Source: Planctomycetota bacterium
GTDB taxonomy: Bacteria > Planctomycetota > Phycisphaerae > Phycisphaerales > UBA1924
Assembly: GCA_018242605.1 (NCBI GenBank)
Contig: JAFEBP010000007.1
Coordinates: 225,059 to 289,058 of the forward strand
Length of the DNA: 64,000 nucleotides
Direction: 5' to 3'
Part shown: positions 1 through 9,238 of the stretch, piece after piece
Position numbering within the stretch: the first letter of the stretch is position 1
Layout: each line of letters opens with the position of its first letter
Made by a program: the position numbers and the translations under genes
The notes under the pieces: model-generated
Told to the model about the DNA's origin: nothing
What the model saw: the letters and a program-made list of their open reading frames with translations, nothing else
Databases searched by the model: none

Positions 1-1177
1 TCTGCACCACGTTCATGAGCTGGCGGATGTTGCCCGGCCAGTGGTACGCGGTGAGCCGCATCATCGCGCTATCCGTCACGCGCGGGATCACGACGTCCGC
101 AGGTTTGGCCGCCATCTCTCCCGCGAATCGCTCGCACGCGTACAGCACCAGCGGCGGGATGTCCTCGCGCCGCTCGCGCAGCGCCGGCAGGTGCACGTGG
201 GAGCCCTTGATGCGGAAGAACAGGTCCTCGCGGAACTGCCCCGCGGCGATGGCGGTCTTGAGATCGCGGTTGGTCGCGCTCACGAACCGCACGTCGGTGT
301 GCCGGGCCTCGTTGCTGCCCAGACGCACCACCTCACCGCTCTCGAGCACGCGGAGCAGCTTGGCCTGCATCGCCATCGGCATGTCGCCGATCTCGTCCAG
401 GAAGAGCGTCCCGCCGTCGGCGTATTCAAAGACGCCCGCACGATCCTTGTCGGCCCCGGTGAACGCGCCCCGCACATGGCCGAAGAGCTGATCCTCGAGC
501 AGGCTCTCGCTCTGACCGGCGCAGTTGAAGGTGACGTACCGCTGGTCCGCTCTCTTGCTGTTGCGGTGCACGGCCTGGGCGATCAGCTCCTTGCCCGTGC
601 CGCTCTCGCCGGTAATGAGCACCGGGATGTTGCTGGGCGCGATCGTCTTGATCATCCGCAGCACCTTGCGCATCGGCTCGCTCTGGGCGACGATGCCCTC
701 GAAGCCGGCCTGATCGAGCTCGGCCTTGAGGCGGTCATTCTGGTGGCGCAGCAGGACCGTCTCGGCCGCGCGATTGACCAGGTTGCGGAACACCTCGAGA
801 TCCAAAGGCTTCTGGATGAAGTCGTACGCCCCCAGCTTGAACGCGGCGCGGGCCGTGGGCACGTCGCCGTGCGCGGTCACGAGCACCACTTCGGCGTTGG
901 GCTGCAGCGTGCGGGCGGATTCGAGCACCTTGAGGCCCGCGTCGGCGCCGTCGGTGGCGACGCCGCTTTTGCCGCCGCTGGTGGGCATGCGCAGGTCGGT
1001 GACGATGACGTCGAACGAGCCCAGACGCAGTTCCTCCAGGGCCTGGGCCACGCCCCCCACCACCGTGCAGACATGGCCGGGCTTGCGGAGCGCCTCGGCC
1101 ATGACGTCGGCGTGTTCCTCCTCGTCTTCAACGATGAGCACCTGGGCGGCGAGGTTGGGGCGGTCTTGTTCGGTCAT
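1..1177 (-). CDS. NtrC-family sigma-54-dependent response regulator (C-terminal end outside window)
   Basis: The minus strand read from the ATG at 1177 gives 392 open residues running off the window edge. An N-terminal receiver domain (about residues 10-135) carries the acidic cluster VEDEEEH and the phosphoacceptor region VTDLRMP, followed by a short Gly/Ser-rich insertion that is unusual for receivers. An AAA+ sigma-54 activation domain follows, with Walker A GESGTGKE, the sigma-54 contact loop GAFTGA (about 236-241) and Walker [11 protein letters not shown]-terminal Fis-type DNA-binding helix-turn-helix is expected beyond the window. By family it should remodel sigma-54 RNA polymerase at enhancer-dependent promoters when phosphorylated; the signal and the kinase are not visible. 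It starts 27 nt after the glnS stop on the same strand, so cotranscription is possible. Confidence 0.93.
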   Translation of the reverse strand, partial: MTEQDRPNLAAQVLIVEDEEEHADVMAEALRKPGHVCTVVGGVAQALEELRLGSFDVIVTDLRMPTSGGKSGVATDGADAGLKVLESARTLQPNAEVVLVTAHGDVPTARAAFKLGAYDFIQKPLDLEVFRNLVNRAAETVLLRHQNDRLKAELDQAGFEGIVAQSEPMRKVLRMIKTIAPSNIPVLITGESGTGKELIAQAVHRNSKRADQRYVTFNCAGQSESLLEDQLFGHVRGAFTGADKDRAGVFEYADGGTLFLDEIGDMPMAMQAKLLRVLESGEVVRLGSNEARHTDVRFVSATNRDLKTAIAAGQFREDLFFRIKGSHVHLPALRERREDIPPLVLYACERFAGEMAAKPADVVIPRVTDSAMMRLTAYHWPGNIRQLMNVVQ

Positions 1178-1204
1178 TGCGGCGATCTCGGTTGCGGGTG
1201 GCTC

Positions 1205-2977
1205 TCAGCCTCCCTTGCCCGACTCCTTGGCCCAGTTGTCCTTGAGGGTCACCGTGCGGTTGAACACCGGTGAACCGGGCTTGCTGTCCTTGTCTACGCA
1301 GAAGTACCCCAAGCGTTCAAACTGGAACGCGCCACCGACCTTTGCTCCGGCGATGGCAGGGTCGATCCAGCCCTGCACGGTGACGAGGGAGTTGGGGTTG
1401 AGGTCATCCAACTGATTGCCGGTGCGCTTGCCGGGCTCCTCGGCGCTAAAGAGGCGGTCGAACAACCGCACCTCGCCCTTGACGGCATGATCCGCGCTGA
1501 TCCAGTGGAGGGTTCCCTTGACCTTCTTGAGCGGCTTTCCGTCGGGCCCCAGCGGCGAATCGCCGCCCCGGGTGGCGGGGTCGTACGTGGCGCGGATCTC
1601 GGTGATGTTGCCGGCGGCGTCCTTCTCCACCCCGGTGCACGTGATGAAATAGGCCCAGCGGAGCCGGACCTCGCGGCCCGGAGAGAGCCGGAAGAAGTTC
1701 TTGGGGGGGTTCTCCATGAAGTCATCGCGTTCGATGTACAGCACCTTGGAGAACGGAACCTTGCGCGTGCCGCCGCTGCCGCCGCGAGCCGCTTCCTCGG
1801 GGTTGATGACGAAGTCGAGTTCGTCGACCTTTCCCTCGGGCCAGTTCTCGATGACGACCTTGATCGGGTTCAACACGCACATGGCACGCGGGGCCGTGGC
1901 GTTGAGATCCTCGCGGATGGCGTTTTCCAGACGGGCGACGTCGATCACGCTCTCCTGCGTGGTCACACCGATGTCGTCGCACAACGCCCGGAGCGAGCGA
2001 GCGGTGTAGCCGCGGCGGCGAAGGCCGCGGATGGTGGGCATGCGCGGGTCGTCCCAGCCGCTGACGCGCCCTTCCTTCACGAGGTTGAGCAGGAACCGCT
2101 TGCTCATCACGGTGTACGTGAGATTCAGGCGGGCGAACTCGATCTGCTGGGGGTGGTGCACGCGGGCGGACCCGCTCCGCCCCTCGTTGATCGACTGGAT
2201 GAACCAGTCGTACAGCGGCCGGTTATTGCGGAACTCCAGCGTGCAGATCGAGTGCGTGATGCCCTCGAGGCTGTCCTCCAGGCCGTGGGCCCAGTCGTAC
2301 ATCGGGTAGATGCACCACTTGGTTCCGGTGTTGTGGTGCGCCTCGTGGAGGATGCGGTACATCACCGGATCGCGCAGCACGAAGTTGGGGCTGGCCAGGT
2401 CGATCTTCGCGCGCAGCGTGCGAGAGCCGTTGGGGTGCTTGCCGTCCCGCATCTCGGCGAACAACCGCAGGCTTTCCTCGATCGGGCGGTCGCGGAACGG
2501 GCTCGTGGCGGGCGTTCCGGGCGTGCCGCGGCGTTTGCTGACTTCATCGGCCGAGAGGTCACAGACGTACGCCTTGCCCTTGCGGATGAGATCGACGGCG
2601 CACTCGTACATGTGCTCGAAGTAATCGCTGGCCCAGAACACCCCGCCGAACCGGTAGCCCGCGTGGTTGTCGGTGAGCCAGGCGACGTCATCGATGATGG
2701 CGTCCACGTATTCCTGCTCTTCCTTGGCGGGGTTGGTGTCGTCGAAGCGCAGGTTGAACGCGCCGTGATACTTGCGGGCCAGGCCGCTGTTGAGGCAGAT
2801 GCTCTTGGCGTGGCCGATGTGCAGGTACCCGTTGGGTTCGGGCGGGAACCGGGTGTGGACCTTGGGCTGCCCCTGCTCGTTCACGCCCCACTTGCCCGAG
2901 GCGTTGTCGGCCTCGATGATCTGTTCGAGGAAGTTGAGAGGTTTGTGTTCGGGCGTGGTTGGCGGGGTGTCGGACAT
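1205..2977 (-). CDS. glnS: glutaminyl-tRNA synthetase
   Basis: This is a class I aminoacyl-tRNA synthetase that charges tRNA-Gln with glutamine in the cytoplasm. The catalytic core has the HIGH motif in PNGYLHIGHAKS, the GlnRS-typical NLRFDDTNP stretch and a VMSKR version of the KMSKS loop. It is followed by the beta-barrel anticodon-binding domains (ending near NWAKESGKGG). The length, about 590 residues, is slightly above the E. coli enzyme because of a longer C-terminal barrel. The start at 2977 (MSDTPPTTPEHK) was chosen because it places the conserved N-terminal helix at the usual distance; in-frame ATGs at 2989 and 3001 are alternatives, and none has a clear Shine-Dalgarno sequence. Presence of GlnRS suggests direct charging rather than sole reliance on the transamidation route. 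Confidence 0.97.
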   Translation of the reverse strand: MSDTPPTTPEHKPLNFLEQIIEADNASGKWGVNEQGQPKVHTRFPPEPNGYLHIGHAKSICLNSGLARKYHGAFNLRFDDTNPAKEEQEYVDAIIDDVAWLTDNHAGYRFGGVFWASDYFEHMYECAVDLIRKGKAYVCDLSADEVSKRRGTPGTPATSPFRDRPIEESLRLFAEMRDGKHPNGSRTLRAKIDLASPNFVLRDPVMYRILHEAHHNTGTKWCIYPMYDWAHGLEDSLEGITHSICTLEFRNNRPLYDWFIQSINEGRSGSARVHHPQQIEFARLNLTYTVMSKRFLLNLVKEGRVSGWDDPRMPTIRGLRRRGYTARSLRALCDDIGVTTQESVIDVARLENAIREDLNATAPRAMCVLNPIKVVIENWPEGKVDELDFVINPEEAARGGSGGTRKVPFSKVLYIERDDFMENPPKNFFRLSPGREVRLRWAYFITCTGVEKDAAGNITEIRATYDPATRGGDSPLGPDGKPLKKVKGTLHWISADHAVKGEVRLFDRLFSAEEPGKRTGNQLDDLNPNSLVTVQGWIDPAIAGAKVGGAFQFERLGYFCVDKDSKPGSPVFNRTVTLKDNWAKESGKGG

Positions 2978-3258
2978 AGCGGGGGGCATCGTAGAACTCA
3001 TCGGTGGGCGTGTTTGGCGGCGAAGATCATTCTTCTGGCCCCCGAGGACGGCAGGATCGCTCCACCGATGCGTCACGCATCGCTTTGGCGGCGGCCCCTC
3101 GGGGGATTTCCCTCGTTTCCCCGCCACCCGCTCCACAGCGGCGCAAGACTACCAGACCCGGTACCGGAGTCGGGCGTCTGCAACCCGATAGGGGTTGGTA
3201 CGCTTCGTGCGAACGCGTGCCGCGTGTCGTTCGCTGCCCGAACAGGCAAGGAGATGGC

Positions 3259-4011
3259 ATGCCCAGCGACAACTGGTACGACGAATCGGAGTTGTACGAC
3301 ATCGCATTCGGCTGGGACACGGGCGTGGAGATCGCGCTCCTCAATCGCCTCTTCGCCCGAAACAGCACCCGGCCCGTCAAGACCGTGTTCGAGCCCTTCT
3401 GCGGCTCGGGGCGACTCATGATCCCGATGGCGGCGGCGGGCTTCCGGATGATCGGAGCGGACGTGAGCGAGCCGATGCTGGCCCTCGCGTCGCGGAAGGC
3501 ACGCCGGGCGGGGGTGGCGTTGGAACTGCACCGGGCGGATGTCGCTTCTTGGACGCCGCCGCGTTGCGACGCGATCGTCACGTTGATCGACAGTTTCCGG
3601 CATCTTCACACGAGGTCGGACGCGGCGGCGGCGCTGCGAGCCTGGGCCAGGGCGTGCGGCGTCGTCGTCATTGGGCTCTCGCTCGAGTCGCCCGATGGAC
3701 GACCCGCTCCGGCGGAGCAATGGGAATCGCAACGCGATGGCGTGACCGTCCAAACGACCGTCGAGATGCTGAACGCAGATGGGCCTGATCAACGCGTGAT
3801 GAAGGCGACGCTGCGAGCGAGCTTTGTGAATGGGCAGGCGCGGGAGATCACGACCGAGAGCCCGATGGCGGCGTACAGCTACCAATCTTTCGCGGCGTTG
3901 GCGCAGGAATGCGGGCTTCGCGTGCGTGAGTGCCTCTCCTGGCGATCGGTCTCGCGCGGAGACGTCGCCGCGACGGAGGGAAACGTGGTCGCGGTGCTGA
4001 CCTCGATGTAG
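3259..4011 (+). CDS. class I SAM-dependent methyltransferase
   Basis: The product is a 250-residue soluble protein with a Rossmann-type methyltransferase fold. The S-adenosylmethionine loop is VFEPFCGSG (about residues 43-51), followed by the acidic end of strand 2 (MIGADVSEPML) and a motif IV-like CDAIVTLIDSF. The start at 3259 is preceded by a good ribosome site (AAGGAG just upstream); the reading frame is open further 5' but overlaps the glnS promoter side. The substrate cannot be told from sequence: the family includes small-molecule and tRNA methyltransferases, and the second half (about residues 140-250) is a generic C-terminal sheet. It is transcribed divergently from glnS and followed by about 225 bp with no gene. 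Confidence 0.85.
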   Translation: MPSDNWYDESELYDIAFGWDTGVEIALLNRLFARNSTRPVKTVFEPFCGSGRLMIPMAAAGFRMIGADVSEPMLALASRKARRAGVALELHRADVASWTPPRCDAIVTLIDSFRHLHTRSDAAAALRAWARACGVVVIGLSLESPDGRPAPAEQWESQRDGVTVQTTVEMLNADGPDQRVMKATLRASFVNGQAREITTESPMAAYSYQSFAALAQECGLRVRECLSWRSVSRGDVAATEGNVVAVLTSM

Positions 4012-4237
4012 GAGGCCCTGTCTGCGTCTCATCGACGTTTTACCCTAAGAAAACACCGATTTCGCGGCGTTCGTTGGCCCGATATTCGCACCGAAAGGCG
4101 ATTCTCGGTCGAGCATTCCGAGCAGGGGCTACCGCACGCGGGGATACCATGAGATCGCTCTTCACGATCGCTTCAATCGACCCGAAGCATCCGCTCTGAT
4201 TCCTCGGCCGTCGCGGGATACGCCTGGAGAACACTCA

Positions 4238-7200
4238 ATGCGCCTTTGGATCGCCGTCATCGCGTGCCTCGTCGGATTCTTCTCGTGCCGCGCGACGGCG
4301 CAGTTCGAAGCTCGGGGATTCATCCGCGAACCGCGCCCCGTCACGGCGGAGGTTCCCCGACCGGCAGAGGCCTCGCCAACGGTGGAGTTGAAGACCGATC
4401 GCGGAGTGCTCGCGCTCTGCCTCTCGCTGGTGCCCATGCGCACTCCCGATGCGGTGTGCCTGGTCGACAATGGCCGCGGCATGCTGACTTCCGCGCCGTT
4501 GCCCGCGCCCGCCACCTGGCGTGGTGTCGTGCGCGACTATCCGCGCAGCGTCGTCGCCGCGGCGGTCGTCGCGGGCGGGTTGCGGGCGGTCATTGACCTG
4601 GGCGAAGGGCCGGCGAACGTGCTGTACGTTCAGCCCGCGAGAGAACTGGGGCTGGGAGAGGGGCACGTGATGTACGCCGCGGCCGACGCGGCCCCGGGCG
4701 ATTGGCGGTGCGGCGTGGTGGAGCCCGCGCAGCCCACGCCCGCGCCGGCCGGCTACGGACCCCGGGCCTGCGCCAAGGTCGCGGAGATCGCCTTTGATGC
4801 GGATTACGAGATGTTCCTAGCCAACGGCGAGTCGGTCGCCAACACGGTCGCGGACATCGAGTCGGTGCTGATCGCCAACGACGTCATCTACCTGCGCGAT
4901 GTGGGCATCGGCCACCAGTCGACGGCGTTTGTCATCCGAGCCACTCCCGCGGATCCGTACACCGCCACCGACGCGGGCGGACTGCTGGACCAGTTCAGGG
5001 CTGAATGGGAGACCAACCGCGGCGGGATCCGCCGGGACATCGCCCACCTGATGACCGGCCGCGAGGTGGACGGCAACATCATCGGCGTCGCGTACGTCTC
5101 GGTGGTGTGCAGCAACTTCTCCTACGGCCTCAGCCAGTCCCGCTTCACGGCGCAGTTGGTGTACCGCGTGGGGCTCACGGCTCACGAACTGGGCCACAAC
5201 TGGTCGGCGAGCCACTGTGACGGCGACGCGGACTGCTCGATCATGTGCAGCGGTATCGGCGGCTGCGCTCAGAGCGTCACCGCGTTCAGCAGCCGGACCA
5301 TCAGCGAGGTCACATCCTTCCGTGACATCCGCTCATGCCTGAGCGTGGGCGTGCCCGTGGCGTACGACGATTCCTATCAGTCCCTGCCGGGCCAATCGGT
5401 GCGGATGGACGTGCTGGGCAATGACTCGGACGCCGGATGCGGCGTGATCACGATGCCGTCGTTCCAGACGTCAACGGCGGGGGGCGGCCTGGTAACCCGT
5501 TCGGTGGGCACCGGCCCCAATGGACGAGACGAGCTTCTCTACCAGCCCCGGGCGGGCTTCTCCGGGCTGGATTCGTTCACGTACCAGATCCGCGTGGGCG
5601 CGGGTTCTCCGGCGACGGGAACAGTTCGTGTTGAAGTCGTGACGCCCAGGGCTCCCGACGCGGTGGGGCTGACCGGCCCGGGGCTAGACGCGGCGTATTA
5701 CCTCACGCTGCCGCTGAGCGTCGCGGAGTTGCCGCGCGGCACGGTGGTGGGAACGGCGACCTCGCCCACGATCAACTTCCCCTCTTCGAGCACGAACATC
5801 GCGGGTGGATCGCGGCACGACGGTGTGGGCATGATCCTGACCGGCACGCTCCAGATTCCCGCGGCGGGGACGTACACGTTCTATTGCGCATCGGATGATG
5901 GCTCGGTGCTGTACGTGAACAACTCGCTGGTGGTGATGAACGACGGGCCGCAGGGTTTCACGGAGGTGGCAGGCACGATCTCGCTGCCCGCCGGCCCAGC
6001 GAGCGTGCGGCTGGAGTACTTCCAGGGCGGCGGTGATGCGGGGCTCCTGCTCAGCGTGCTTCCGCCGGGCTTCGGCGCCGGCAAGGTGGTCGTTCCCGCG
6101 GCATGGTGGACAGCTCCGGGAGTGTCGATCACGTTCCTGGATCTGGGCGGGCTGTACGACAACCTGCCCGACCTTTCAACGCTCAACCCCGTGCGTCGCG
6201 GCGTTGTGACCGACATCAACCAGGCGAACTTTGACCAGTACTTCGCCGGCAGCACTCGGCGCGAGCACGTCGCGGCGGGCTTCAACGGCTACATCGTCGT
6301 CCCCACCACCGGCTTCTACCGGTTCTACACCACCAGCGACGACGCCTCCACACTGAGTATCGGAGACCGAACGGTCGTGAGCAACCTGGGCCTGCACGGC
6401 ATGGTCGAACAATCTGGCGTGATCGCCCTCGCGGCGGGCATGCACGCGATGCGCATTGAGTTCTTCCAGGGCGGCGGCGGCGGCGGGCTCATCGCGTCGA
6501 TCGAAGGGCCGGGCATCGCCAAACAGGCCATACCGCCATCGATGCTGGCGCGTTCGCTGCCGGACTGCAACGGCGACGGGATCAACGACGCGGCGCAGGT
6601 TGTCACCACGCTCGACATGGGCGACATCCTCGTCGGCGGCAACGGTCTGGGCACGGGCGTGGTCGGCTCCGGCATCAACCCGGCGACCGGCGTTCTGATC
6701 AACTCTCCGTCAACGTTCGGCGGCAATCGTTCGACGGGCGCATCGATCTTCCAGCCGCTCAACGGTCAGTTCGGCCGCGCCAATATTCCGATGATCGCAG
6801 GCGTGTTCGTGCCCAATGGCACCACGACCATCGCCACCGGCCGGACGTTCCGCTTCTCGACGGTGTCGGGCGGGTATTGGGATTGCATGCGCAACGGCGC
6901 CGGGCCGTGGGACACGGGCGTTCCCTCGCTCGTGCTTGCCGATCAGAACGCAACGCCCCGCAAGGGCGTGGGCATGCACGCCAACAGCGGGTTCACGATC
7001 GACCTGGCCGCCGTGCGGACGGCCAACCCGGGGCGATCGGTGCTGCGTGCAACGGGTGTGGCGGGGCTTAACCGCGACAGCTGCGCCGGGCGCGACGCCG
7101 CGGCGGAGTTCTACGTGCTCGTGGACGGTGTAGTCGCGTACCACACGATCTGCACAGACGACGCGCTGGCGCAGCAGTTTGATGTCGCGCTGAGCGGCAG

Positions 7201-7501
7201 TGCTCGGTATCTCTCGCTGGCGATGCTCGAGGCAACCTCCAACAACTGCGACCACTTCGCCGTGGCGGATGCGAGGCTGATCCTGGACGCCGCCGCGGAC
7301 GCGGATCACGACGGCATCCTTGACTCGTGTCAATGCGTGGCCGACTTCAACCAGGACGGCGGTGTCGACGGCGCGGACGTGGACGCGTTCTTTAGCGCCT
7401 GGCAGAACAGCCTCCAGGAGGCGGATACCAATCACGATGGCGGCGTCGATGGTTCGGATGTGGAGACCTTCTTCCAGCACTGGCAGGGCGGAGACTGCTA
7501 A
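4238..7501 (+). CDS. secreted zinc metalloprotease (M12B/reprolysin-like) with two PA14 domains and dockerin-like tail
   Basis: The product has 1087 residues. A signal peptide (MRLWIAVIACLVGFF...ATAQ) is followed by a propeptide-like region and a metzincin catalytic domain. The zinc motif is HELGHNWSASHCD, with His316, Glu317, His320 and His326. After it comes an Ig/cadherin-like segment rich in DVLGNDSD, typical of bacterial surface proteins. Two PA14-like beta-barrels follow (about 485-620 and 640-770), both with the YTFYCASDDGS / YRFYTTSDDAS pattern; PA14 domains often bind glycans. The last 55 residues form a dockerin-like pair of calcium loops (DGGVDGADVDAFF and DGGVDGSDVETFF). The protein is probably exported and retained at the surface or released to degrade polymer-associated protein. 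The start is supported by GGAGAAC upstream. Confidence 0.9.
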   Translation: MRLWIAVIACLVGFFSCRATAQFEARGFIREPRPVTAEVPRPAEASPTVELKTDRGVLALCLSLVPMRTPDAVCLVDNGRGMLTSAPLPAPATWRGVVRDYPRSVVAAAVVAGGLRAVIDLGEGPANVLYVQPARELGLGEGHVMYAAADAAPGDWRCGVVEPAQPTPAPAGYGPRACAKVAEIAFDADYEMFLANGESVANTVADIESVLIANDVIYLRDVGIGHQSTAFVIRATPADPYTATDAGGLLDQFRAEWETNRGGIRRDIAHLMTGREVDGNIIGVAYVSVVCSNFSYGLSQSRFTAQLVYRVGLTAHELGHNWSASHCDGDADCSIMCSGIGGCAQSVTAFSSRTISEVTSFRDIRSCLSVGVPVAYDDSYQSLPGQSVRMDVLGNDSDAGCGVITMPSFQTSTAGGGLVTRSVGTGPNGRDELLYQPRAGFSGLDSFTYQIRVGAGSPATGTVRVEVVTPRAPDAVGLTGPGLDAAYYLTLPLSVAELPRGTVVGTATSPTINFPSSSTNIAGGSRHDGVGMILTGTLQIPAAGTYTFYCASDDGSVLYVNNSLVVMNDGPQGFTEVAGTISLPAGPASVRLEYFQGGGDAGLLLSVLPPGFGAGKVVVPAAWWTAPGVSITFLDLGGLYDNLPDLSTLNPVRRGVVTDINQANFDQYFAGSTRREHVAAGFNGYIVVPTTGFYRFYTTSDDASTLSIGDRTVVSNLGLHGMVEQSGVIALAAGMHAMRIEFFQGGGGGGLIASIEGPGIAKQAIPPSMLARSLPDCNGDGINDAAQVVTTLDMGDILVGGNGLGTGVVGSGINPATGVLINSPSTFGGNRSTGASIFQPLNGQFGRANIPMIAGVFVPNGTTTIATGRTFRFSTVSGGYWDCMRNGAGPWDTGVPSLVLADQNATPRKGVGMHANSGFTIDLAAVRTANPGRSVLRATGVAGLNRDSCAGRDAAAEFYVLVDGVVAYHTICTDDALAQQFDVALSGSARYLSLAMLEATSNNCDHFAVADARLILDAAADADHDGILDSCQCVADFNQDGGVDGADVDAFFSAWQNSLQEADTNHDGGVDGSDVETFFQHWQGGDC

Positions 7502-7633
7502 GAATGGGGGCCCGCCGGCCAAAACCCCTGCTCGAACCCGGCCGCGGCATGTAACGTACGGTTAGTTTCGGCGTACCGAGGCGTCGACAGTCGCCTCCCA
7601 CACTCTCCCCCGTTGGAATCAAGGAAGAAATTC

Positions 7634-8254
7634 ATGAAGATGTGCCCGATGTGTGTAGTTGTCCCCGGATTGATTCTCGGCCTGAGCGCTGCCGCCCTGC
7701 TGGGCGGAGCAGGCGAGAAGCCGGCGCCGGCCGCGGCTCCCGCGCTGGCGGCCGACGCGTACACCGTGGACGGCGTCCACTCGTTCGCCACGTTCCGCGT
7801 CAAGCACATGAACGTGTCGTACTCGTACGGACGGTTCGACAAGATCGAAGGCAAATTCGACATCGACCCCGCCAAACCCGAGGCCGGAATGATCGATATG
7901 ACCGTGGACGCCACCAGCGTCAACACTGGCAATGACAAGCGCGACCAGCACCTCAAGAGCCAGGACTTCTTCTCGGTCAAGGAGTTCCCCACACTCGCCT
8001 TCAAGAGCAAGAGCTTCAAGAAGACCGGTGATGCGCTCACGTGCGAGGGCGACCTCACGATGCACGGGGTCACCAAGACCATCACCATCCCGGTGGAGTT
8101 TGTGGGGCAGGGCGAAGGCCGCGGCGGCGTCAAGCTCGCGGGCTTTGAATCCAAGTTCACCATCAAGCGTTCCGACTTCGGCATGAACTTCATGCTCCAG
8201 GGCATCGGCGATGAGATCACGGTCATGGTCTCCGCTGAAGGCGGCAAGAAGTAA
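7634..8254 (+). CDS. YceI-family periplasmic/secreted lipid-binding-like protein
   Basis: The YceI lipocalin-like beta-barrel spans about residues 40-206. It has the family signature near the start (YTVDGVHSFATFRVKHM), the central DQHLKSQDFFSVKEFP block, and the LTMHGVTKTITIPVEF strand. Family members bind isoprenoid-type amphiphiles in the periplasm or are stress-induced; the ligand here is unknown. An N-terminal hydrophobic signal with two Cys residues (MKMCPMCVVVPGLILGLSAA) directs export. The start at 7634 is preferred over an in-frame upstream codon at 7613 because AAGGAAG lies 7-13 nt before it. The gene is followed within 40 nt by a rho-independent terminator, so it looks monocistronic. 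Confidence 0.92.
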   Translation: MKMCPMCVVVPGLILGLSAAALLGGAGEKPAPAAAPALAADAYTVDGVHSFATFRVKHMNVSYSYGRFDKIEGKFDIDPAKPEAGMIDMTVDATSVNTGNDKRDQHLKSQDFFSVKEFPTLAFKSKSFKKTGDALTCEGDLTMHGVTKTITIPVEFVGQGEGRGGVKLAGFESKFTIKRSDFGMNFMLQGIGDEITVMVSAEGGKK

Positions 8255-8287
8255 ACTGCGGATAGCGAACAGCGGACGACCTCAACA

Positions 8288-8314
8288 CCCCGGCGCTCCG
8301 CGTCGGGGTTTTTT
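8288..8314 (+). terminator. rho-independent terminator after the YceI gene
   Basis: An 8-bp stem (CCCCGGCG at 8288-8295 with CGTCGGGG at 8301-8308, one G-T pair) and a 5-nt loop are followed directly by six T residues. It lies 34 nt after the YceI stop codon. Confidence 0.88.
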
Positions 8315-8362
8315 CTGACACCTGTACGATGCGGCGGATGGCGTGCGGTACAAGAAAGTCAT

Positions 8363-9226
8363 ATGACAAGCGAACAGATCATCCAGTTGGTGCTGTGGGG
8401 AGTGGCGACTCCGCTGCTTGCGGGCTTTGTTGTGTTCCTGACCGTCTGGTGGCGGCGGAGCGAATCTCCCGCGACGGTCGTCCTGCAAACAGCTCTGTCG
8501 GGGGCGTTGGGCGTCGCCGGAGCGTACGTCTTCTCTCAGGGCATGATGCTCGGAGTTCCATCGGTGCCCGCGAAGGAAGCGGCGCACTGGCTGCCGATCG
8601 CCGCGCTGGCCGGGGCGGGGTTGGGCGTGATCGAGTTGCTCGTGCCCCGGCTCGCGAACAAGTACGTTGCGCTCGCGGTGGTCATCGGCATCGGCGTCGT
8701 TCTGCCCCGCACGCTGCCCCTGGAGGGGAGGGCCGAGTGGCTCAGGCCCGCCGTGCTGCTCTGGTCGTTGCTGTGGGCCTCGCTTCGCGTGGTCTGCGCC
8801 GTGCCCACGCGGTTCGTCGGCATCATCGCGATGGGGATTCTCAGCGCCTGCGCCGCGGCGTTGCTCGCGGCATCCGGCAGCCTGAAACTCGGCCAACTCG
8901 CCGGTATCGTCGCGTTCGCGTTGCTGGGATCTTGCCTGGCTTCGGTTGTTCGTCCCGGCACGCGGTGGGTCGGCCCAGCGAGCGGCGCGGTCGCGGCGCT
9001 GCTCGCCTCAATGCTTGGGCAGGGAATCGCGTTCGGGTCCACCCCGCAGAGCGCGACGATGGTCCTGGCCGGCGCGGCGGTCGCCGCGATGCCGGCCAGC
9101 ACCCTGGGCGTCATCAAGGCGTCGAGTTGGAAGCGGGTGGTGCTGGTGGGCGCTGTCGTGGCGTTCATCGGCGGCGTCGCCGTGGCGATGGCCGCGAAGG
9201 CCGCGGCGGCGAGCAGCGAGTATTGA
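8363..9226 (+). CDS. polytopic membrane protein of unknown function
   Basis: The product has 287 residues, almost all in hydrophobic segments; about eight or nine transmembrane helices are apparent, starting with IIQLVLWGVATPLLAGFVVF and ending with VVLVGAVVAFIGGVAVAM. No catalytic motif, transporter signature or signal peptidase site could be recognised. A longer reading frame in another phase overlaps it (8329-9288), but its product is Arg/Gly-rich and not protein-like, so this hydrophobic frame is the real one. The gene is convergent with ndh: the stop codons are 12 bp apart. Confidence 0.78.
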   Translation: MTSEQIIQLVLWGVATPLLAGFVVFLTVWWRRSESPATVVLQTALSGALGVAGAYVFSQGMMLGVPSVPAKEAAHWLPIAALAGAGLGVIELLVPRLANKYVALAVVIGIGVVLPRTLPLEGRAEWLRPAVLLWSLLWASLRVVCAVPTRFVGIIAMGILSACAAALLAASGSLKLGQLAGIVAFALLGSCLASVVRPGTRWVGPASGAVAALLASMLGQGIAFGSTPQSATMVLAGAAVAAMPASTLGVIKASSWKRVVLVGAVVAFIGGVAVAMAAKAAAASSEY

Positions 9227-9238
9227 GGTACGGGAGGC

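Noticed and set aside
41..1273. Long plus-strand open frame of about 410 codons
   Set aside because: It is antisense to the NtrC-type regulator, whose minus-strand frame has all family motifs; the plus-strand product is His/Arg-rich and featureless.
1487..3421. Plus-strand open frame of more than 600 codons
   Set aside because: It mirrors glnS in high-G+C DNA where stop codons are rare; no family features.
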